Assembly (NCBI GenBank): GCA_018061025.1
Contig: JAGOUY010000001.1
Coordinates: 62,001 to 126,000, forward strand
Length of the DNA stretch: 64,000 bases
Source: Patescibacteria group bacterium
GTDB lineage: Bacteria; Patescibacteriota; Patescibacteriia; 2-12-FULL-60-25
Direction: 5' to 3'
In this document: positions 25,229-33,655 of the stretch, piece after piece
Layout: every line of letters starts with the position of its first letter
Position numbering within the stretch: position 1 is the first letter of the stretch
Notes under the pieces: generated by a model
Told to the model about the DNA's origin: nothing
The model's input: the letters and a program-made list of their open reading frames with translations, nothing else
Database searches by the model: none
Made by a program: the position numbers and the translations under genes

Positions 25229-26800
25229 ATGCTTCTACGTCTTCGTCGTTTGTTGTTTCCGTTTTTGCTTGCGGTTGGGTTGATTATTGTCCAGATCTTC
25301 CTGGCTTGGTTTATCAACCGACAAGCGGGGCCTGATCGCATATGGCTGGGGGATTATTTGTGGAATAGTGCCGACCAAGCCGTATATTTTACGTATATCG
25401 AACAGGCGAAACAGGGGGCGCTGACGTTTCGGAATTTGTATGCGCCGGTTGACGCCGATCGGTTTATTCATCTTTTATTTGTGCCGATTGGGTGGCTTGC
25501 GGCGATCTTTCAACTCACTCCGTTGTGGGCGCATGAATTGGGGAGATGGCTGGTAACATTTATTGCTGTCTATCTGCTGTACCGGATTGCACAGACCATG
25601 ACAAAGGATGAACGTGACGCGCGGATTGCAACAGCGACGATTGTGTTAGGGGGTGGGATTGGATGGATGGTGGTGGTGTATCAGGCATTGAATGGGATTT
25701 TTCCGGCGGACTTTTCTGCACCCGCAGACGTCACCTCGGAAACCTTTTTCTTTCCGACGATTATTGGAGGCGCGCATATCATGCTTTCAACCGCTCTCCT
25801 CGCGTATGGATTACATCGTTTATGGATTGAACTGGAGCCGGATTCGCGTTCGTATGTTCGATCGCTTGTGAGCATCACCGCCTTATTCGCCATACATCCT
25901 TATTTTGTTCCGTTGGTGGGGTTGTACGTTTTAGCTCTGATGCTCTTCAAGCGTTTGCCATGGCGATATATTCTGAAACTCGCGTGTATCTACGGAGTAC
26001 CTCTTTTACTTGCGATTGCGCCACACGCTTGGTCGCAGTGGCATGATCCGTATCGACGCTTTTTTATTCAAGAGAATCATCTCCCCCTTGGATCGTTGAT
26101 GGCGAATATTTTTTCCTTTCTGCCTTGGATTGGATTTATCGCCTGGCGTGTTCGTAAGCATCCGCTCAAGAAAGAGGAATATTGGATCATCGCTTGGGTA
26201 GTGGTCGCCCTCATTCTCATCTCTATTCCCTCTCTGCACTTTAAACGGAAGATGCTCGAAGGGCTCGCGATTGGGATTATGCTGCTAGCGTTTCCTGTTT
26301 GGAAAGAAGTATTGGGATGGGCGAAATGCACGGGGAAGATTGCGCATATGGGAATGTGGGCAATGATCCTGCTCTCTCCCCTGTCTTTGGTGCAGAGCCA
26401 GGTGGCGTGGGTGACACGACCGATGGGGCGTGGGGATGAGTTTTTTATGTCGCAAGACTTGGTACAGGCCTGGCAGTGGCTACGGACTTCGACGCCTGGA
26501 GATACGGTGATCTTGCCGGATGATGCGTGGGTGGGAGTTTGGACACCGCCCAATAGTGAACGATATGTGTGGATTGGCCATGACCATGAGACGCCGGAAT
26601 GGAGGAAGAGGCGAGCCTTTTTAGAAGAGCTGTTTGCGAGCCAGAATCCGCGACGAGTACAGGAGATGCTCAAGGAGGCAGGGACGGACATGATTATGAC
26701 AACGCGGGCGAAAAACGCTGTCTTCCTCCAACAAAACGCTGGCCCTGCCTGGCAAGAGGAAAAGCGATTTGGAGCGGTCGTGATTTGGGCCAAAAAATAG
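25229..26800 (+). CDS. Polytopic membrane protein, GT-C glycosyltransferase-like
   Basis: 523 residues with about ten to eleven membrane helices in 1-400 and a soluble C-terminal domain (about 410-523). The first loop contains WLGDYLWNSADQAVYFTYIEQAKQG, an acidic loop after helix 1 as in GT-C enzymes that use lipid-linked sugars. The C-terminal part (WQWLRTSTPGDTVILPDD) resembles the periplasmic tail of Dol-P-mannosyltransferase-like proteins. Acceptor unknown. No Shine-Dalgarno. Confidence 0.7.
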   Translation: MLLRLRRLLFPFLLAVGLIIVQIFLAWFINRQAGPDRIWLGDYLWNSADQAVYFTYIEQAKQGALTFRNLYAPVDADRFIHLLFVPIGWLAAIFQLTPLWAHELGRWLVTFIAVYLLYRIAQTMTKDERDARIATATIVLGGGIGWMVVVYQALNGIFPADFSAPADVTSETFFFPTIIGGAHIMLSTALLAYGLHRLWIELEPDSRSYVRSLVSITALFAIHPYFVPLVGLYVLALMLFKRLPWRYILKLACIYGVPLLLAIAPHAWSQWHDPYRRFFIQENHLPLGSLMANIFSFLPWIGFIAWRVRKHPLKKEEYWIIAWVVVALILISIPSLHFKRKMLEGLAIGIMLLAFPVWKEVLGWAKCTGKIAHMGMWAMILLSPLSLVQSQVAWVTRPMGRGDEFFMSQDLVQAWQWLRTSTPGDTVILPDDAWVGVWTPPNSERYVWIGHDHETPEWRKRRAFLEELFASQNPRRVQEMLKEAGTDMIMTTRAKNAVFLQQNAGPAWQEEKRFGAVVIWAKK

Positions 26801-26831
26801 CCTTATGTTAGGCCATTTTTGCGCTTATTGA

Positions 26832-26945
26832 TTGACAAAATAGGTTTTTTATGGTGAGATATCCTACCCTTATAGGATGGTTTTTGCGTTCTGTGGAGAG
26901 AGCCGTCTTTCTCCAGAGCACGCAACTACGCGCGCTCGCACGTTC
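26832..26945 (+). promoter_or_regulatory. Promoter and structured leader of kinase 1
   Basis: TTGACA at 26832-26837. At 17 bases the -10 would be TGAGAT (26855-26860); TATCCT lies five bases further. Downstream are two small hairpins, ATCCTA/TAGGAT followed by a T-run, and TGGAGA/TCTCCA. The leader ends in CTCGCACGT and GAAGAAG segments that recur before kinase 2. Confidence 0.5.
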
Positions 26946-26967
26946 ACAACCGAAGAAGAGGTGAGTC

Positions 26968-28272
26968 ATGGAAGGAGAAGAGCTACTCCAGGCCGATTTT
27001 AATGGTTATCGTATCGTTAATGTCGTACCTATTGGTAGTGGCGGCATGGCGCGAGTATATAAGGGTGTTTCACAAGCTGGGCGTTTCGTAGCCATTAAAG
27101 TGCTCAAGCCGCAGTTTCAAGATGGAACGACGCATTACTCTCTCCGAGCAGAGAGTGGTGTTCATGCGAGACTGTCCGCCGAGAACCATCCAAATCTGCT
27201 GAAATACCTCGCTAGCGGATCCGTGTATATCGTTACCGACTTCCTTGAGGGAGCAGACCTCGTAACACGCGTAGAGCGCGGTACTTCATTCCCCCTGCGC
27301 CAAGTTCTGGACATTATGCTCCAGACCTGTCGAGGGCTGGGTGTTGTACATAGGCTCGGGCTCGTACATAGAGATCTGAAACCGGACAACATTTTCCTTA
27401 TCCAGACTCCAGACGGCTGGCGGGTAAAGATCCTGGATTTCGGCATCACCGTCGCCTTTCGGGATTCGGGTATGCAGGAAGACGGAACGGTTAGCGGGAC
27501 TCCCAGCTGCATGTCACCCGAACAGTGCGGGGGCGAGATTCTGGACGCACGCTCAGACCTGTATGCCCTCGGATGCGTCCTGTACTTCATGCTTACCGGC
27601 CAAACCCTCAACCCCGCCCTCCATCCCGTAGAAGCTATCGGGATGATGCAGAAGAATGCGGAACGTATCGCAAACGACCCGTTGCTGCGTGGGGCAAACT
27701 CCGATCTTCTTAGCCTGCTGCAATGTCTGTTGGCATATGAACGTGAGCAGCGTCCCGCCTCGGCCAAGATCGTCGGTGACACGATCCAGCACATGATCGA
27801 TGCGCTCACGCCGCCTAAGAGAATGCCGATCCCCGTGAAAGTAAGCGGGAATCCTCCGCCTCTGCGTCGCTCTCCCCCTTCTACCTGGCTGCGCGTGGTG
27901 GGAGTGTTCGTCGCTGCTTTCCTGGGCACAACTCTTAGCGTGTTCATGCTTAGTCGCCTTTACCCTACCGCCCATACCCACCAATCAGAAGCGCGGGTTA
28001 CCCCTGAGGCTCCTCCGGCTACGAATACCACCTCTCAAGCGATCAATGTCCGCGCAGAACTTCCGCGACAGGAACCTCCTCCTCAATGCTGGTCGTCACG
28101 CGGGAGGGCGAGGCAGTTCGACTTCGTGCGCATCGGTGATGTCAAGGCTGCGGCTGATCAGCGCTGTTGGGAACAGATCCCGACGGATCGGCGGCAGCGG
28201 CAGTGCAGCCATCTGCGACGACGGGGTCATAGCACCGCTCCCCTCTTCGGTCCGTACTGTAACGGTTACTGA
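26968..28272 (+). CDS. Membrane Ser/Thr protein kinase 1
   Basis: 434 residues; ATG 26968 preceded by GAAGAAGAGGTG. Complete Hanks-type kinase domain in 14-285: glycine loop GSGGMARV (23-30), Lys44 in VAIK, HRDLKPDN with Asp136, DFG at 157-159, GTPSCMSPEQ activation end. A Pro-rich linker, then one membrane helix about 307-328. The outer 100 residues contain four Cys (PQCW, QRCW, RQCS, PYCN), possibly two disulfides, and no PASTA repeats. It probably senses an external cue and phosphorylates cytoplasmic targets. First of four kinases; own promoter and terminator; GC-rich. Confidence 0.93.
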   Translation: MEGEELLQADFNGYRIVNVVPIGSGGMARVYKGVSQAGRFVAIKVLKPQFQDGTTHYSLRAESGVHARLSAENHPNLLKYLASGSVYIVTDFLEGADLVTRVERGTSFPLRQVLDIMLQTCRGLGVVHRLGLVHRDLKPDNIFLIQTPDGWRVKILDFGITVAFRDSGMQEDGTVSGTPSCMSPEQCGGEILDARSDLYALGCVLYFMLTGQTLNPALHPVEAIGMMQKNAERIANDPLLRGANSDLLSLLQCLLAYEREQRPASAKIVGDTIQHMIDALTPPKRMPIPVKVSGNPPPLRRSPPSTWLRVVGVFVAAFLGTTLSVFMLSRLYPTAHTHQSEARVTPEAPPATNTTSQAINVRAELPRQEPPPQCWSSRGRARQFDFVRIGDVKAAADQRCWEQIPTDRRQRQCSHLRRRGHSTAPLFGPYCNGY

Positions 28273-28297
28273 ATGGTCCTTCATCTTCCTTATCTTT

Positions 28298-28345
28298 GCG
28301 CGTTTTCTTGATATCACATGATGTCAGGGGGACGCGCTTTTGTTA
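28298..28345 (+). terminator. Terminator after kinase 1
   Basis: GCGCGT at 28298 pairs with ACGCGC at 28332-28337, with an inner GATATC/GATGTC stem, then TTTTGTT. Confidence 0.75.
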
Positions 28346-28428
28346 TTGACTATTTTATTATAATTTGTTACCTTCCGTCTTTGCTTTTTAGATCTATTTC
28401 TAAGCTTTTTTGAGCCTAGAGGTGGGTC
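28346..28428 (+). promoter_or_regulatory. Kinase 2 promoter and conserved leader block
   Basis: TTGACT at 28346-28351, 17-base spacer, TACCTT at 28369-28374, directly abutting the previous terminator. A 38-base block at 28391-28428 (starts GATCTAT, contains TTGAGC and AGAG-x-TGGGT) is repeated with about ten changes at 30099-30136. Confidence 0.6.
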
Positions 28429-28471
28429 TACAAGGCCCTCGCACGTCAACAACAGAAGAAGGAGAAGACCG

Positions 28472-29968
28472 ATGGCAGAAGCAAATGCAGATAATACGTC
28501 TCTTCCTTACAAGAAGCTGGCGGGGTTTCACCTAAAACGCCTCCTCGGTGAGGGAGGCATGGGTGCCGTGTACGAAGCGGTTCATCCCACGTCGCACGGA
28601 CATGTCGCCCTCAAAATCATGCGTGAGGAACTGGCCAGTAACCCTGGGTCTGTAGAGCGGTTTGAGGCAGAGGCCAGAAATCTTGCCGCTCTTAAACACC
28701 CCTGCGTCGCCGAATATGTCACCCACAACGTACACAGACGCGGGAAAAGAAAACCGCTTTACTACCTGGCGATGCGTTTTCTTCAGGGATGTACCCTTGA
28801 GCAGTATGTCGAGAAATACGGACCTCGACCCGTCGAGGAGGCGATCTGGATCATCGCGCAAGCATGTCGTGGCATTCACGCTGCGCATGAGGCAGAGATC
28901 CTTCATCGCGATATCAAACCCGCCAACATCTTTCTGGTTCACGAAGGCGATGGTCGTATTACCGGCGTAAGAGTGATCGACTTCGGAATCGCCAAGGTTC
29001 GCGATGAAGACGATATCGACAGGCTTACACGTACGGGTCTATGGCTGGGCACGCTCGCCTACGCCTCTCCGGAGCAGCTCGCAAGCGCAAAAGACCTGGA
29101 TTACCGCTCCGATATTTATTCGCTCGGCCTCGTACTCTCCTTCCTTCTGACCGGGAAGCATGCCTTCGATGGCAAGAGTGCGGCCGTCGTCTATGGGATG
29201 CAGACCAATGGCATTCCCGAGATCCCGAGTCTCGATACGGGTCTTATGAACATCATCAGGAAAGCTACGACCTTCAAGCGAGAAGATCGCTACGAGGATG
29301 TCGCCGGACTCATCATCGCCCTCGAACTGTGCCGGCCCGACCTGTTCATGGCACCGCCTGCTTCGGAAGGATCTGAGCCCACCCCTGCCGTTGCTCCTAC
29401 CGCCGTGATGCCGCACATGATGCCTGCTCCCGCTGCACTGTACGGTCTGCCCCCTGCCACCAAGGCATCGGACAATCCGGACGTGACAGATGAGCACTAC
29501 GATTCGGTTCCTCGGGTCGTGAAATGGTTCGCCAAGATCTTGCTCCTCGCTATTTTTCTCGGCGCCCTGGTCGCGGTGTGGGTGTGGTGGGAGAACGCGC
29601 ATCCGACAACGCCAACGGGCTCGTACAGCATCCCCACAACCGTGGTGGACGCTGCTGTCCCGCAACCTGCGGATGCATCTGTGACAGCGGATGCGGCTAC
29701 TCCTGCTCGTCCGCGGCGGGGAGGACAGTCAAGCCGACCTCGCGTGACACTACCCAACGGTATATCCGTCACCTTTCCTCGACTCAGGCAATGGCAGCGA
29801 GCTATCAGTCCTGAACAGCGCGCCTATCTCTGCCGACTACTTCGTGAGCAACAACAGCGCGTTCCTGAGGAGTACTGCCCCACTCCACCCGCACCCGCTC
29901 CTGGTAGCTTCGGAGGTTTCGGTGGTATGCGTGAGACGGGTCCTCGACCTACCTGGGTGGATAACTAG
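28472..29968 (+). CDS. Membrane Ser/Thr protein kinase 2
   Basis: 498 residues; ATG 28472 with GAAGAAGGAG upstream. Kinase domain 18-290: GEGGMGAV loop (26-33), Lys48 in VALK, HRDIKPAN with Asp147, DFG at 170-172, YASPEQ at the activation segment. A Pro/Ala-rich linker, one membrane helix about 352-374, then a 120-residue outer tail with a basic PRPRRGGQSSRPRV stretch and Gly/Pro-rich end (GGFGGM). Active-site residues are all present. Single-gene unit. Confidence 0.93.
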   Translation: MAEANADNTSLPYKKLAGFHLKRLLGEGGMGAVYEAVHPTSHGHVALKIMREELASNPGSVERFEAEARNLAALKHPCVAEYVTHNVHRRGKRKPLYYLAMRFLQGCTLEQYVEKYGPRPVEEAIWIIAQACRGIHAAHEAEILHRDIKPANIFLVHEGDGRITGVRVIDFGIAKVRDEDDIDRLTRTGLWLGTLAYASPEQLASAKDLDYRSDIYSLGLVLSFLLTGKHAFDGKSAAVVYGMQTNGIPEIPSLDTGLMNIIRKATTFKREDRYEDVAGLIIALELCRPDLFMAPPASEGSEPTPAVAPTAVMPHMMPAPAALYGLPPATKASDNPDVTDEHYDSVPRVVKWFAKILLLAIFLGALVAVWVWWENAHPTTPTGSYSIPTTVVDAAVPQPADASVTADAATPARPRRGGQSSRPRVTLPNGISVTFPRLRQWQRAISPEQRAYLCRLLREQQQRVPEEYCPTPPAPAPGSFGGFGGMRETGPRPTWVDN

Positions 29969-30009
29969 TTCGGAGAGTAACGTCCTGCCCCTTCTTCCTT
30001 CCTTATCTT

Positions 30010-30136
30010 GCGCCTCGCTTATCTTGATCGATAATCGGGGCGCGCTTTGTTTATTGACGTATTTGTTATATTTTGTTATTTTCTTTTGTCAGGTTCTGGA
30101 TCTATCCTTCCGCTTGTTTGAGCGGAGAGATGGGTT
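30010..30136 (+). promoter_or_regulatory. Kinase 2 terminator, next promoter and conserved leader block
   Basis: Terminator: GCGCCTCG at 30010-30017 pairs with CGGGGCGC ending at 30043, inner TTATC/GATAA stem, then CTTTGTTT. Promoter: TTGACG at 30054-30059, 17-base spacer, TATTTT at 30077-30082. Leader block 30099-30136 matches 28391-28428 and contains a CCGCT/AGCGG hairpin. Confidence 0.65.
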
Positions 30137-30165
30137 CAAAATCCCACACCTGAAGGAGGTGACGT

Positions 30166-30513
30166 ATGGATGGTTGGTGGAGAGTCGTTCCCCCTCTTAC
30201 AATTCTTCTCGCGCTGATGGCTGCTGGTATTATCAATGAGGTGCGTGACCACCGAGGATCTACCAGCCGAGATCCCAATACTCCAAGCTCGCATGATGCA
30301 GCTCCAGCAGTACCACCGGAGGACGCGTCTTCTCCTGTGATCTATTATCCCAGCGACCGCTCCCTTCAGCTCCCTCGACGAAATTCTGGGAGACGTCGGC
30401 CTCGCCCCACCCAGGGAAGGCCGGCACAGGAACGGCCGTCCCGAGTCTCAACGCCCGTGGGCAATGGAGCGTTCGGGACGTTACGAGAGAACCCTCATAT
30501 CCCTCTATTTTAA
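30166..30513 (+). CDS. Small Pro/Arg-rich membrane-anchored protein
   Basis: 115 residues; ATG 30166 with a near-perfect GAAGGAGGTGA 4 bases before it. Residues 6-25 form one hydrophobic helix (VVPPLTILLALMAAGIINEV). The rest is low-complexity: Pro, Ser, Asp, then Arg-rich (RRNSGRRRPRPTQGRP). No catalytic motif. The tail resembles the juxtamembrane and outer segments of kinases 1 and 2. Placed between kinases 2 and 3, it could be a substrate, scaffold or accessory; that is inference from position and Ser/Thr content. Confidence 0.65.
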   Translation: MDGWWRVVPPLTILLALMAAGIINEVRDHRGSTSRDPNTPSSHDAAPAVPPEDASSPVIYYPSDRSLQLPRRNSGRRRPRPTQGRPAQERPSRVSTPVGNGAFGTLRENPHIPLF

Positions 30514-30534
30514 CACGGTACCACCCTTGCTTAA

Positions 30535-30580
30535 CGCCTCGCTTATCTTCACGGATGATCGAGGCGCTTATCGTTTTTGA
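30535..30580 (+). terminator. Terminator after the small membrane protein
   Basis: CGCCTCG at 30535-30541 pairs with CGAGGCG at 30560-30566, followed by CTTATCGTTTTT. TTGACG at 30591-30596 with TAGCGT at 30613-30618 (16-base spacer) is a candidate promoter for kinase 3. Confidence 0.75.
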
Positions 30581-30656
30581 CCTCATCTATTTGACGAATC
30601 GCGCGGGACTGATAGCGTATCCACAGGACTTCGACAACCCGAGGAAAGGAGTACGC

Positions 30657-31643
30657 GTGAAGCCACCACCCCTTGTTGACCTGTATCGATTGGTTAGGTG
30701 CATTGGCCATGGAACGATGGGTCGGGTCTATGAGGCGCTCGATCGGTATGATGATCCCGTGGCAGTTAAACTGCTTGCCGTCGAGGGAACGATTCTCAAT
30801 CGACATGAGCATGACTTGGATGCTGAATGGGAGTCTGTAGAACGTTTTTTTAAAGAGGTCGCAATTGTTAGCCTACTGAGCAAGGATACAGATCGCATTC
30901 CTCGTTACATTGACCATGGAATAACCCAGAAAGACAGGGTGCACTATCTTGTCATGGAACTCGTGGATGGCGAGACGCTTGAACGTCGTCTCGAACATCA
31001 CTCAGTAGATATCGTGGAGGCCTTGAAGATTGCCAGCGAGATCTTGCGAGCTCTAGAACCTGCGCATGCGCTCGGGATCGTCCATCGCGATCTGAAGCCT
31101 GCGAACGTCATGCTCGTACCGGGTAAGGGCATAAAAGTTCTCGACTTCGGAGTCGCGCGTGCCTTTCATGGTAACACCGACCCTCGCATCCTGGTCGGGA
31201 ATCTCGCGCATATGTCTCCGGAGCAGGCAGAGCAGAGGGGTATTACCCTTGAGAAAAATCCGCGCAGGCTCATTACTCCTGCGAGCGATATATTCGCGGT
31301 TGGTTCAATACTCTACACCATGCTTACAGGACGCTCGTTCTTCGCAGGCATAACCATAGAGGAGATACGGCAAGCCCATAAAGAAACGCGTATCACCCCT
31401 TATCCCGCGGTTAACTGTGATATCCCCTCCTCCGTCTGGAAGATTCTGTATCACTCCCTTCAACACGAACCCGGGAAGCGGATGAGCGCTGCTGCGATGC
31501 GTGAGCTTATCGAAGCAGAACTGCGTGCGCTCGTCGTTACCAATGACCCCCTGCGTAAGTCTTCTATCACTTCTCGGTATCCAAATCGGCCGGCTAATGA
31601 TGGAGAAGCGAGCAAGACGCTTGTTACTCGCTTTGTTCGTTAA
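30657..31643 (+). CDS. Soluble Ser/Thr protein kinase 3
   Basis: 328 residues from GTG 30657, chosen because GAGGAAAGGAG precedes it; the frame is open to ATG 30555, which lies inside the preceding terminator. Kinase domain 9-290: GHGTMGRV loop (17-24), Lys38 in VAVK, HRDLKPAN with Asp145, DFG at 163-165, HMSPEQ activation end. No membrane helix follows; the last 40 residues are polar and Ser/Arg-rich. It is the only one of the four without an anchor, so it could relay signals from the membrane kinases. Confidence 0.9.
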   Translation: MKPPPLVDLYRLVRCIGHGTMGRVYEALDRYDDPVAVKLLAVEGTILNRHEHDLDAEWESVERFFKEVAIVSLLSKDTDRIPRYIDHGITQKDRVHYLVMELVDGETLERRLEHHSVDIVEALKIASEILRALEPAHALGIVHRDLKPANVMLVPGKGIKVLDFGVARAFHGNTDPRILVGNLAHMSPEQAEQRGITLEKNPRRLITPASDIFAVGSILYTMLTGRSFFAGITIEEIRQAHKETRITPYPAVNCDIPSSVWKILYHSLQHEPGKRMSAAAMRELIEAELRALVVTNDPLRKSSITSRYPNRPANDGEASKTLVTRFVR

Positions 31644-31667
31644 CCATCTCGTTAGTCCTTGCTCACC

Positions 31668-31737
31668 GCCTCGCTTGTCTTTACCGATGAGTTGAGGCTT
31701 TTTCTATTCTTGACGGATTTCCTGAATTTGATAGGCT
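31668..31737 (+). promoter_or_regulatory. Kinase 3 terminator and kinase 4 promoter
   Basis: GCCTC at 31668-31672 pairs with GAGGC at 31694-31698 followed by TTTTTCT. Then TTGACG at 31710-31715, 16-base spacer, TAGGCT at 31732-31737. Confidence 0.6.
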
Positions 31738-31825
31738 CTTTCTTCGCTTTGTGCGCTGGGATCAGGTTCATGACTTGATCCGAGCGCATAGACACCCAGT
31801 CATGCGTTCGAGAGAGGAATACATC

Positions 31826-32941
31826 GTGAAGACAGAAGAGCTCGCCATCGGTCCTTATACAATTCATGGTCTTCTCGGTTCAGGTGGGATGTGCAATGTC
31901 CATCTCGGCATTCATAAAACCACTCATGAGCCAGTTGCCGTAAAACGGATACAGCTCGGCTTGCCTGCTCATTGCTATCCCCGCCTTGATGTGGAAGCGG
32001 CTATCCTACGGGCGCTTCTTCATCACAGATGCCCCTACCTGGTGGAATACATCGAATACGGCACGGATACGGAAGATCGCAAAGCATTGGTGATCGAACT
32101 GGTGAAAAACGGGGTCACACTCGACCAATTCGTTGCCGAACAGCCGCATAAACGGTTGCCGCCACTGCTGGCCCTGCATATTCTCAAATGCGTAGCCGAA
32201 GGAATGGCCGCCGCTCATGCCCTCGGCATCGTGCATCGCGATCTTAAATCGGATAATGTTCTTATCGTTTATCTTGCCTCCGGAGTGATTCTGCGCGTCG
32301 CTGTCATAGATTTTGGCCTCGCAAAAGCGGATCCCTCTCTTTATGCAGGCGAACGCCTTACTCCTGTGCCAGCGGTATTTGGCACCATGGAATATATGTC
32401 GCCAGAGCAATACACAGACACCTCGGGTGTCGATGCTCGAACCGATGTGTATGCCATGGCGCTGCTCCTTTATTACCTCATCACTGGCAAGGATTACTAT
32501 CCTCGAGTCGATCGAGCGGCTAAAGAAGCTTATACAACCTACCTTGAACGCACGCGGGAAAAACGACGGTCACCGCCCAAAACAACTCCAGATATCCATA
32601 TCCCTCCGGCCGTGTGGCGACTGATTCGTCTAGGAATTAGCTTCGATCTTAATCATCGGCCAAAGGACGCTCTTGCCTTTTTGAAGCTGTTGCAAACCAC
32701 CATGCGAACGTTAAGACGGGACACGGACAAGAAGTGGCCCATCAACAAATGTGTCTCGGCTCAAAAAAAGCCTAGACCCGTCCCTACTCCCCCGAAGAAA
32801 AAGCTTCCTCTTCCTGTACAACCTACTCACACTCCTTTCCTGACACGCAAACAGATTCTTGAACTTGTCGTTGTCGTCTTTGTGGCATTTCTCCTCGCCA
32901 TCACGCTTACCAATCTGATCTTTCTTCCCGCCTCTCGTTGA
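31826..32941 (+). CDS. Membrane Ser/Thr protein kinase 4
   Basis: 371 residues from GTG 31826 (GAGAGGAA upstream, same GTG-AAG start as kinase 3); ATG 31751 and ATG 31802 are in-frame alternatives. Kinase domain 11-290: GSGGMCNV loop (18-25), Lys40 in VAVK, HRDLKSDN with Asp139, DFG at 162-164, YMSPEQ. KPAN is replaced by KSDN, a tolerated change. A Lys/Pro-rich linker (KKPRPVPTPPKKK) leads to a membrane helix at about 345-368, followed by almost nothing outside. It therefore has an anchor but no sensor domain. Confidence 0.9.
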   Translation: MKTEELAIGPYTIHGLLGSGGMCNVHLGIHKTTHEPVAVKRIQLGLPAHCYPRLDVEAAILRALLHHRCPYLVEYIEYGTDTEDRKALVIELVKNGVTLDQFVAEQPHKRLPPLLALHILKCVAEGMAAAHALGIVHRDLKSDNVLIVYLASGVILRVAVIDFGLAKADPSLYAGERLTPVPAVFGTMEYMSPEQYTDTSGVDARTDVYAMALLLYYLITGKDYYPRVDRAAKEAYTTYLERTREKRRSPPKTTPDIHIPPAVWRLIRLGISFDLNHRPKDALAFLKLLQTTMRTLRRDTDKKWPINKCVSAQKKPRPVPTPPKKKLPLPVQPTHTPFLTRKQILELVVVVFVAFLLAITLTNLIFLPASR

Positions 32942-32985
32942 CGCCTCCCTTTTCTTACCCGATTCGGAGGCGTCTTATCTTTTTT
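32941..32985 (+). terminator. Terminator after kinase 4
   Basis: ACGCCTCC at 32941-32948 pairs with GGAGGCGT ending at 32973, followed by CTTATCTTTTTT. It begins at the last base of the stop codon. Confidence 0.85.
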
Positions 32986-33010
32986 ATGCTAGAATAGTGA
33001 TATCAATTTT

Positions 33011-33652
33011 ATGCCCACGAGCCACCACCGACAGATCTCGACCATTATGGATGCGGTTATCTCTCTTAATCCCCAATCGGTGTTGGATATTGGAGTGGGA
33101 TTTGGGAAATACGGGGTGTTATGTCGTGAATATTTAGAGCTCTGGGATGGGCGCGAAGATTATCACACCTTCTTACGACGAATTGATGGGATTGAAGCCT
33201 TTGAAGATTATTTAACGCCGCTTCACAGCTACATTTACAATCACGTCTACCTTGGCGAGGCGCAGGATGTAATTAAGACCCTCAAAACATCTTACGACCT
33301 TGTTTTATTTATTGACGTCTTGGAACATTTGACCGAGGCGAAGGGAACAGCCTTCATCAGATATGTTTTGCAACATCATCGTGGAATTTTGATTTCGACG
33401 CCAAAAGATATTGGCCACCAAGAAGATGCGTTTGATAATGAACACGAGACACACGTTTCACAATGGACAATGAGTAAGTTACGTAGACTTGGGCCTTCTG
33501 TGTCGTTTAAAGATGGGGAGAGTTATATCGTCTATATCGGAACGAGGGCGTCCGTGATGCAATTAAGAGCAAAGCAGAGATGGGAGAAAATCAAGAAATG
33601 GGGAAGGAAGGTGCCGTTTGCTAAAGCGGTGTATCAGATGGTAAAAGGGTGA
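33011..33652 (+). CDS. SAM-dependent class I methyltransferase
   Basis: 213 residues. Motif I VLDIGVGFGKYG near residue 28; LVLFIDVLEHLTE near 98 is the post-II region typical of ubiE/methyltransf_23-like enzymes; ILISTPKDIGHQ follows. Residues 175-213 are a basic helical tail. Substrate unknown; such enzymes often modify sugars or lipids. The stop is 3 bases before gpsA. AT-rich with no Shine-Dalgarno, unlike the kinases before it. Confidence 0.82.
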   Translation: MPTSHHRQISTIMDAVISLNPQSVLDIGVGFGKYGVLCREYLELWDGREDYHTFLRRIDGIEAFEDYLTPLHSYIYNHVYLGEAQDVIKTLKTSYDLVLFIDVLEHLTEAKGTAFIRYVLQHHRGILISTPKDIGHQEDAFDNEHETHVSQWTMSKLRRLGPSVSFKDGESYIVYIGTRASVMQLRAKQRWEKIKKWGRKVPFAKAVYQMVKG

Positions 33653-33655
33653 CCT

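Noticed and set aside
30535-30660. Longer kinase 3 start at ATG 30555
   Set aside because: It lies within the preceding terminator; GTG 30657 has a strong ribosome site and begins just before the kinase domain.
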